Part shown: positions 54,490 to 62,290 of the stretch, piece by piece
Numbering within the stretch: the stretch's first letter is position 1
How the letters are laid out: the number at the start of each line of letters is the position of its first letter
Assembly: GCA_977006965.1 (NCBI GenBank)
Contig: OZ345383.1
Location: 1,054,001-1,118,000, forward strand
Length of the DNA stretch: 64,000 bases
Source of the DNA: Phymatolithon calcareum
Taxonomy: Eukaryota > Rhodophyta > Florideophyceae > Hapalidiales
Reading direction: 5' to 3'
The notes under the pieces: model-generated
Seen by the model: the letters and a program-made list of their open reading frames with translations, nothing else
What the model was told of the DNA's origin: nothing
Databases searched by the model: none
Program-made: the position numbers and the translations under genes

Positions 54490-55902
54490 TTATTCACTAC
54501 GTTCATTCACTTTCTTGCGCAGCGCCAAATTTTCAGATTTCAATTCCTCTTCACGTTTCTGCAACTTCGACATATGTTCCTTAACGGTTGCCAATTCTGT
54601 CTTGAGTGCATTATGTCGCAGATGTCGCTTATAATTACTGCGGTTAGCAGCCTCTCGTTTCTTGATTTTTCTTCTCATTTCTGCATCAAGTTGATGTTGT
54701 CCAACTTCAGTTTCAGGCCCACGTCTTGGCAACAACAGCGGCGGTGCCGCAATACTCCGCGGAGATGGACCGGCACGCACGACGACAGGATCTGTAGCGA
54801 CAGCGCTTTCTGGACTATCTACAGAAAAGTTGGTAATGTCTTCAAAGTCCAGCACATCCACAGCAAGTATATCGTCAGCTGAAGGAGATCCAGTGTCCTC
54901 TCCGACAATGGGTGGTGAACTAACACCTGAGAAACATTCACCCTCCATCAGGTTATCCACTAGTTCGCCCAATAGCCATCCATCCGGAGTTAATCCTTCC
55001 TCCTGTTCGTCGTCCACCGTAACGGGAGGTGGAAGCTTGTCCGATATCCGCGCTTTCCTTGTTCCCATCGGCACACTGCACACGGCCGTGTTTACGACGA
55101 GAAGTTTCAGTCTGGCCTGTACAGCATATGTGAGAAGTTGTTGCGTGACGCTCTCAGGGGCGATTCGTGTTGCGCTCTCAACCGCGTAAGCTTGACAAGA
55201 TCTTTCCTGTCCCAAATTGTAAGTACTCAACAACATTTTTCCACAGTACGTCCCAAACATATTGGATGTATTCATGCCATAAAATCGAAAGTCCATCGCA
55301 TGTTCAGCACGTCGAAACGGCAAATCACAAGGGCAATTCAGAAACGGAGGACTGCCGCATCGTGGGCACTCTCGAGACTCCGAAATCTGACAAGACGTGA
55401 GTAGTGCTTCGGTAAGAACGTTGACGGCTGCATCAGATAGACTTGCGTCGAAGGCATGGCGAAACTGAGCCGTTCCGAAGCGGAGATAACATGATTGACG
55501 CGTTGTTGAATTGGTTTGACAGTTATACATCACCTCCGTACAATCTGCATCTGGAATATCGGTGATATAGAGCACATCTCCAGAATCATCGTCGCGTACA
55601 AATCGCACAAAATGCATTGCGTCATCACGTTGTTGGATAAAAAGCCCCGCAGCACGAGGGGGGTGGTTAAATGCAGGGATGAGAAGCCAGCGTGATCGTT
55701 TGCGTGGTTCCCCGGTATGCTTGTCAACTTTGAATTCATGTTCGCCGGAGATCGAATGGAGACGTTGTACAGGGGCTGTGAGGATACGGGCATCGTCGAG
55801 AGGGTTTGATTCAAGCAGGAAATCGCGGACCCATTTGTCACGCGCCATGGCGAAGACGCTGCGCACCTGTACGCGAGAAAGCGCATCGCCGAGCGCGTTC
55901 AT
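54490..55902 (-). CDS. Zinc-knuckle/atypical bZIP regulator, family member 3
   Basis: A 470-residue single-exon protein. The N-terminal domain (about 1-250) has WVRDFLLESNP, WLLIPAFNH, FVRFVRDDDSGDVLYITD, the knuckle C179, C182, C190, C192 and H201xxD204FRF. A strongly acidic segment (about 297-362, DDEQEEGLTPDGWLLGELVD onward) resembles a transcriptional activation region. The basic region KIKKREAANRSNYKRHLR is followed by a zipper with L433, V440, L447, L454 and L461 and the usual a-position Asn. The conserved bZIP Asn is Lys (K415) and the near-invariant Arg is Asn (N423). It lies 742 bases from member 4 in the same orientation, so the pair is probably a tandem duplication. Confidence 0.82.
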   Translation of the reverse strand: MNALGDALSRVQVRSVFAMARDKWVRDFLLESNPLDDARILTAPVQRLHSISGEHEFKVDKHTGEPRKRSRWLLIPAFNHPPRAAGLFIQQRDDAMHFVRFVRDDDSGDVLYITDIPDADCTEVMYNCQTNSTTRQSCYLRFGTAQFRHAFDASLSDAAVNVLTEALLTSCQISESRECPRCGSPPFLNCPCDLPFRRAEHAMDFRFYGMNTSNMFGTYCGKMLLSTYNLGQERSCQAYAVESATRIAPESVTQQLLTYAVQARLKLLVVNTAVCSVPMGTRKARISDKLPPPVTVDDEQEEGLTPDGWLLGELVDNLMEGECFSGVSSPPIVGEDTGSPSADDILAVDVLDFEDITNFSVDSPESAVATDPVVVRAGPSPRSIAAPPLLLPRRGPETEVGQHQLDAEMRRKIKKREAANRSNYKRHLRHNALKTELATVKEHMSKLQKREEELKSENLALRKKVNERSE

Positions 55903-56644
55903 GGTGTTCCTTATGTTGGGATGTGGACCCGATTCGTGCAGACCTAATTATCAAGCGTTGGGAGTGGACAGATCGGATGACTGAGTCGAGATGGTGCCTG
56001 CCGTCAACGGCTGCTACACCGGACAGTGGTTTGGTTTCGCACCTTTCGCTTTGTGCGTATCGTGTCGCAAATGATGTGGTTTCGTGAGTTTGGTTTCGTG
56101 GGTTTGGTTTCCTGGGTTTGGTTTCGCAGGTTGAGTTTCAGGTGAGAAGTTTCCTAGTTCCGGCTTCGGCATTGGCGCACCTGGGAGTGCGGTGGACAAA
56201 AACGCCCGTTGCACGAAAGCGGATGTGTGCACGACGGGGGCAGAGAAATGTTTTGTTGAAGAAGGGTTACACTTGCGGGTCCGCACTCCACTGGAAGAAA
56301 CCGAGTGGCCCTGAACGACGCAAATATTTAGGAAATCTTAGAACTTGGGAGGAAACTCGTCCAATCATTGTCTGTGGTCCATTTTGCATAGTATTTGCCT
56401 TGCTGGAATTATGTCATATCTAATTCAGTGCACGTAGTCGAAAAAGGAAAAAATTTAGGAAAAATAAGCATCTAATCAATCGTTCGCCCATTCGCTGATA
56501 TTATTGTTTCGACACGTATGATTTTGGAATATTATTACTATGGATGAGGAGTCTGAGATCCCCAACGGGTCCGATCGGGCTGAAATTCGCGTCAGTTTCG
56601 CGAGGATGATCCAGTTGGGCGATCTCGATTGAAACTTCAAGTGA
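55903..56644. other. Spacer between bZIP-like genes 3 and 4
   Basis: Contains a short degenerate tandem repeat at about 56070-56135 (four to five units of GGTTTCGTGGGTTT type). It probably also holds the promoter of member 3. No gene is supported. Confidence 0.5.
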
Positions 56645-58096
56645 TCAAAAATTCGCCAACTGAAGCCGTAACCTGCAGTTCTCCTCCTTCAGAGATTGCT
56701 CCCGCAAGCTCAACAACGCGGCCTTCTCCCGCTCCTTGTCAATCGATTTCTGTAGCGCCACAACCTCTCGTCGCTTGGCGTTGCTGCGCGCCGCGGCCTC
56801 TCTCTTCATAATTTTTCGCCTCTCGGCGTTTGAGTATTGAATCTCTCCCGTTGTTCCACCCGCATTGCCCGAAGCGACGCCAGGTTGCAATCCAGGAGTT
56901 CCAGGCGCAGGAGCAATCGCGATCCAACCGCGTTTCCGCGGTAATCGTATTGAATCTCCAGCCGGCAGTTGCAGAGGAGGCATAATCATAGCAGGTTTCC
57001 TGTTGTTTGCCGCGCTAATCTCAGTCGGTTCTCTTTTCGCCTCCGGTACAACCGCTAGCGGGGTAGCACACTGCGATGTAACTCTCTGCGCCGCTACTCG
57101 CACAGGAAGCATAGTCTCTTGCGACGGTAAAATTGGTACGAGCGCGTCTTGCGAACCGTTTGCAGCAACATCATCGGCATGTAGACACAATTCCGTCATC
57201 CGCGCATCGCTCTCCTCTTCCTCCGTGCAGTATGGCATGGCAAGCGCAAGTGGATTGGGATGTCCATGCGCAAGGCAGCGTTGAACAGCCCAGAAAATCA
57301 TTCGATCGGTAGCCCCTCCAGGGGCACCGCTCCGCGTGAGCAGATGTGTGGCGATGTGGGTCGTGCTCACAATACGCCCCTCCCGAAACGTCGTACTGGT
57401 ACCCGATCCTTGAAAATCACCGAGCAACGGTAGTGTGTTCCGAGCGGTGTGTCGGAAATCCAGAGGATGTTGTGGAGTGGCAAAGTCAAAGCTGCACGCA
57501 CAGCTATCTCGCGGCGGGGCGCCACACACTGCGCACGCACGCGTCTCGGAAAGTACCATGCTGTGCAGAAGCGCGGCACGCAATGGTGCGGTGTCTATTG
57601 TACTTGCACCTCGGGCGGCATGCAAGCAGTCCAGTACCGCACGTGTGAAGCGGAAATAAGCTCGTGTTGAGCGCGCTGGCGATGCATAAGTGAGAAACTC
57701 TATTTCGATTTCATCCGATTCGGCGTCATCGCAGAAACATAAAGTGTCGCCGGTGGTATCACAGCGCACGTAACGCACGAGCCGGGAAGAACCTGGTCGT
57801 GTACCGCGCTCGACAACTATGCCAACGCTTACGGCGCCGACGGAGAAGGCGGGGAGAAGAAGCCAGGTTGAAGTGATGCCGATATGCGGCATGTTGTTGT
57901 CGGCACCGTGTTCCAGTTGCGTAGCGCATGTTGACATAACCAGAGAGTTTGTTGCCTGGAGCGGAGAGAGGAGGATACTCGCCTGTGTGGCGGGATCAGT
58001 CTGGAAGAGGAAGTCGTGGACCCAGTCAATGAGGGCCGTTCGGAAGAGTCGACGCCATAGCTCGGACAGTGAGTCGTCCATGACAGCGGAGGGCAT
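56645..58096 (-). CDS. Zinc-knuckle/atypical bZIP regulator, family member 4
   Basis: A 483-residue single-exon protein. Domain order matches the other three. WVHDFLFQTDP, WLLLPAF and LVRYVRCDTTGDTLCFCDD come first, then the knuckle C188, C191, C199, C201 and H210xxD213FRH, then a variable linker (about 250-420) with an acidic patch (TEEEESDARMTE). The basic region is KIMKREAAARSNAKRRE, with a zipper of about four heptads ending NCRLRLQLANF. The zipper register sits one residue closer to the basic region than in the others. The bZIP Asn is Lys (K431) and the near-invariant Arg is Asn (N439). Probably a nuclear regulator able to dimerise with its relatives; this is inference. Confidence 0.82.
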   Translation of the reverse strand: MPSAVMDDSLSELWRRLFRTALIDWVHDFLFQTDPATQASILLSPLQATNSLVMSTCATQLEHGADNNMPHIGITSTWLLLPAFSVGAVSVGIVVERGTRPGSSRLVRYVRCDTTGDTLCFCDDAESDEIEIEFLTYASPARSTRAYFRFTRAVLDCLHAARGASTIDTAPLRAALLHSMVLSETRACAVCGAPPRDSCACSFDFATPQHPLDFRHTARNTLPLLGDFQGSGTSTTFREGRIVSTTHIATHLLTRSGAPGGATDRMIFWAVQRCLAHGHPNPLALAMPYCTEEEESDARMTELCLHADDVAANGSQDALVPILPSQETMLPVRVAAQRVTSQCATPLAVVPEAKREPTEISAANNRKPAMIMPPLQLPAGDSIRLPRKRGWIAIAPAPGTPGLQPGVASGNAGGTTGEIQYSNAERRKIMKREAAARSNAKRREVVALQKSIDKEREKAALLSLREQSLKEENCRLRLQLANF

Positions 58097-59109
58097 TGCT
58101 GGGGAGGCGGGGTCAAAGGCGGTCTAGCATGCCGCGAAAATCGAATGTGAAGGCGATGCGCGACAACAATCGGTTGGTTATGGCTTCTGTACGACGACTT
58201 GGATATGGCGCACGCGGTCATAGAGGTCCTCAAGGTCTCGTAATTCTGCTCGCGCCGAGGTACTTTTGGCGCTCGGGGGACTAAAGGCTTGCCCGAGGTC
58301 ATGGGTCTCAGTGGGCCATAGCGTGTATGATTCGAACGGGGCTCGAAAATCGATTGACCAATCACATGCGTCAGTGTGGGCACCGCCAGATGGTAAAATT
58401 TGCGTTGCACACACCAAGACTTCTCCATGGCCCAGCATTCTCGGCTAAGGTTAGAGAGGAAGTGGAAAAAACGGTGAACGGCATGCAGGCACTGATGCAT
58501 TTTGGTTGTCGATGTTCAGAAAGTTACCGAACGGTCAAACTGCCGATAGTACTGTGTTGTACAGTAGCCCTGGATCTTCAAAGCACCGTACCGTCACTCT
58601 GCCTTTCATTTTTGTTAACGTCTGCTTCCGTGTTCAGCGAGGTTGCCGATGTCGTTTTGATGCCAGGTGCAAGAACTATCTACAGGCTTGTACGGCTTAA
58701 TGTAAAGATTCTAATCACAGCCGCACCAGAGTGCTCTGTTCTGACCACATACTGTCGCGCACTGGTATCACTCACCTCACCGGTACGAGGTACAGATTTC
58801 AAAGCCGTTGATTGAAAACAGCGACCCTATTTTTATCAAATTCTTTTTCGTTTTCCTAACGTTTTCAAGTATGAGGTACATCATTTATATAATGTGTCGA
58901 AGATTATACTGTAGACACATGCACATCATGTGTGTTGTACAGTATGTGCGACGATGAAGTGAGCCGACATCTAATCGTTGCCATGCGGTTATCCCCAATC
59001 CACCTTAGAACGGGCATGGGAATGCCCGTTAAAAGGCATCTCTGTTGCATTATCATGCCCTTCTAGTTTATGTGCTATTCTGCAAAAGGAAACCGCCAAT
59101 TAAAATCGA
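58097..59109. other. Intergenic upstream of bZIP-like gene 4
   Basis: No gene recognised. TACAGTA/TACTGTA heptamers are frequent near 58545-58565 and 58905-58940. Confidence 0.4.
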
Positions 59110-59179
59110 TACGAGCAAATCTTGATTGAGAGGGCAGTGTAATACCTTACACCGCTTTCTCAATCAAGATTTGCTTGTA
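59110..59179. repeat. Foldback, arms 33 bases
   Basis: A left arm containing GCAAATCTTGATTGAGA and a right arm with TCTCAATCAAGATTTGC, plus further pairing towards a 4-base loop. The arms have about four mismatches. Confidence 0.8.
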
Positions 59180-59273
59180 TTCTACAGAATTTCAGACCTT
59201 AGAATTCTAACCAGCAGTGTCCACGTGGACGTCTCAAAACGTTGACACTGTTCGCGCTATCAAGGTACACCCT

Positions 59274-59670
59274 GATAGAGGGACCTTCTTGAGAATTCAA
59301 TTTTTGCGTCCGCATTACCAGTCTGGAAAAGTCCTCAAATCCAGTCCGAAATATTTTCACTGGTAATGAGGACGCGGCATAGGTTTAGCGTGGCTAATGT
59401 GCTCATCTATGGGACATTTTTTCTCATAACGATTTTAGTTTTCGGAAGTGGAATTGCTTTTCAACAAAACTTTTCGTGATGTTTCAAGTTTTTGCTCAAA
59501 AGTGTGCGAAAACATCTGAAGCGAAAGTTTGCAAATCAACACTCAGCCACTGAAAACCTATGCCGCGTCCTCGTAACCAGTCCACGAAATAATGACTGGT
59601 AATGAGGACTTTTTTGACTGGGTCTATGCCGCGATTTTGATGAATTCTCAAGAAGGCCCCTCTGATAGCT
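59274..59670. repeat. Foldback element of about 400 bases
   Basis: Arms of about 118 bases (59274-59391 and 59551-59670) pair around a loop of about 160 bases. The outer ends share CCTTCTTGAGAATTCA and the inner ends share GAGGACGCGGCATAGGTTT. Each arm also contains a smaller palindrome, CCAGT...ACTGG. It has no coding capacity and is MITE-like. Confidence 0.8.
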
Positions 59671-61237
59671 TTCGACATAAAATGAGGAGGGAAGTTGTAA
59701 AAAATATCAATCGTGTTCGTCGGCTCAGGCCGACATAAGAAGCTTAAGATTTTTAAACACGCAATGTTAATCGTGGGTCCCCTCCCGCAGCGTGTGCATC
59801 AGATTTCGAAATATTTCACGTTCAAAAGCCAAACCATTGTAAAAGTGTTGGCTCTGTTTTGAAAAGTCTGAGAGTCTTATAAAAACTCTTGTGTGCGAGA
59901 TCACATCTAAAACCATTTCGGACGAGCGGTATGTTCCATCGTAAGCTGTATCCAAAAGGCACGTCGTCGACGCTAGTTTCGACGCACGCTGCCGCCAATA
60001 TGGGACACGAAGTCAATGACGCAGTGAATGTATGATAATGAATGAATCTATTGCCGACTCGACGGCTTTGCTAATGATTATTAAATAGATAGCTCGAGTA
60101 CTTGTTGAGAGTATGCCGACGCGGGACCGGCAGATGGATGCACAATAGCGTGCGTGCAGATGTGTGAAGCTTTTTGACAGCGCACCAAGCTACGTCATCA
60201 TTTGCTAGACGCATGGTACCCCTGATATGTCGAGACATCTGAGATCCTAGTCTGGCAGCTCGGAAGCATCTAGCAATGCTAAGATTAACGATGTGGTGCT
60301 GACAACTATCTATTGCATTGTACTGATTATATTCTACATTTCCCCCAAATGAGGTTTGCTGCAAATCGAAGGTCTAAATTTTTCTCCATTCTGTTGTATC
60401 GTGTGTGATATTAAGAGCTATTTGTACATTTCGGTGGGGCACGTCGCTGAAGAGTGACTCCGGGGTTGCTTTGACACACTGCATTGATCTCTGGCGTGCA
60501 CGATGAGGGTTCTCGGGCCTCTGCTGCCACTGTTCGTCCACTTCCATTAAACAATGCGGATTGGACTGGAGGAACAAAACTCTCGAGCGCCTTCCCTGTC
60601 TCCTGGAAGTCCCGCGCGGGACGCCTCCCCGCTCAGCAACCGTGGGAATTCTGTAATGCGCGCAAATGGGTGCATTACAGAAAGGGAAGATCTATCCATG
60701 TACATTTTGACATATTGAAGGCCGCGCAAAGCGTCTAAGCGACTTCCTTGCGACTGTTCTTTGAATTCAGTGAGGGATGTGAGTGATATAGTCACAAAAT
60801 GGACTCTAAGTGTACGCAAGCGAAGCATTTGATTCATGCTTTTCTCTTCATACCATTATACCAGGGTATTATGGCGCTAAAGAAGAAGTTCGTTCGCAAC
60901 GCATCAAGCTAAACAACATGAAGTGTCACGGGTGCTGACAACTGCGTGTGTATTGTACGTTTCTTTTTCCATGATGTTCATGGGGGATCAACGTTAATGT
61001 TGGGGACGGCATAAAGCGCTGAATGATAGCAGGGCGGCGGGTGGTTGGGGACATTAAATGCGAAGGGTGCGAGACGGTGGTGGGCTCGAAATACGTCCGT
61101 TGTCGTGCACCTCGGTCGTTAACAATTTTCCATCTACTGTCAAGTTGGGTAATTCTGGCATGCATGAGGTGAAATGTTACGCGAGCGATACCAGATTGAA
61201 GTGCGTGGAGAAAACATGCGGTATAAACGGGATAGTG
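59671..61237. other. Intergenic with ORF-end repeat E
   Basis: No gene. At 60374-60577 (minus) the frame KATPESLFSDVPHRNVQIAL is a further copy of the dispersed PESIFGD segment. Confidence 0.4.
60374..60577 (-). repeat. Dispersed retroelement-like ORF end, copy E
   Basis: Reads QCVKATPESLFSDVPHRNVQ then IALNITHDTTEWRKI. It is alignable with copies A, B and D, and is diverged and truncated. Confidence 0.5.
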
Positions 61238-62290
61238 CGTACTGATAAGTTGTTTATTGCCGGCGACGGCAGATTCGAATTCGACTTTCGCCAATACCCA
61301 CCTTTCGCATTGACTGGTATTGACATTTGTCCATTGAGTTTACTTCATGCAGATTATGTTTCGAATGGAGGAGAGGACCAAAATTGTCGCCGATAACAAA
61401 TACACATTTGAGTATAACGCATGAGCAAATGCGTATTGGTCAGTTGTTTATCGTCGGCAACCGCAAAGTCGGATTCGACTTTCACCAATACCCATCTTTC
61501 GCGTTTATTGGTACTGACATTACCCCACTGAGTTTACATCATGCTGAAGGTGTTTCGAATGCAGGAGAGGACCAAAATTGCGGCCGATAACACATAGAAA
61601 CACGAGTATAATGCACGGGTGAATTATTATTGGTAAGTTGTTTATTGCTGGCAACCGCAAAGTCGGATTCGACTTTCGCCAATATCCATCTTTCGCGTTG
61701 ATTGGTATTGACATTATCCCATTGAGTTTACTTCATGCTGAAGGTGTTTTGAATGCAAGGGAGGACCAAAATTGTCGCCGATAACACGTGTATTGAATTG
61801 CGTGGAGAAAGCGCAGGATATAAACTGCAGTTTTGTATTGGTGAATATTTTATTAGCGGCGACCGCAAAGGAGGATTCGACTTGCCGCAATACTGACCTT
61901 TGTAGACACGCAATGCTGCACAAATGTGATTAGGGACACTTACACTCTCAGGGATAACATAGCGACCAATTACGAGTATTAGTCTAGTGCCTGTTAGTGC
62001 TCCCCCTCTTTTTGCAGGTGTGCATTTCTCGCCACTGCTCTACTTAAGCGGCGATCCTAATCGCATCTTAGACTGGAGCATCTCATTATCTCATCGGAGA
62101 GAGATCACCCCTTTTCATGATAAACCCAACCTTATCTTGACACTCCCAGTGATTACACCTTTCAGCTCTGATTGAAACTAACATATGCCCAATGCGTTTA
62201 TTTCGTGCTTATTGTCTGTTTTCAATACAGGAGAGGACCCAAATTTTCGCCGATAACGCATAGGCACCCACTCACAATGTAGCAATGTCA
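61238..62290. repeat. Tandem repeat array, period about 195 bases
   Basis: Three clear units start near 61242, 61438 and 61632, a degraded fourth is near 61835, and a partial copy lies near 62190-62285. Each contains AGTTGTTTAT, CCGCAAAGTCGGATTCGACT, CATTGAGTTTACTTCATGC-like and GAGGACCAAAATTG-CGCCGATAAC blocks. There is no conserved reading frame across units. Satellite-like. Confidence 0.85.

Noticed and set aside
54100-54882. 260-codon plus-strand ORF
   Set aside because: Most of it runs antisense to bZIP-like gene 3, and its own product has no domain.
61238-61830. Regular repeats considered as a CRISPR array
   Set aside because: The whole 195-base unit repeats, with no short repeat/unique spacer pattern, and the setting is eukaryotic.
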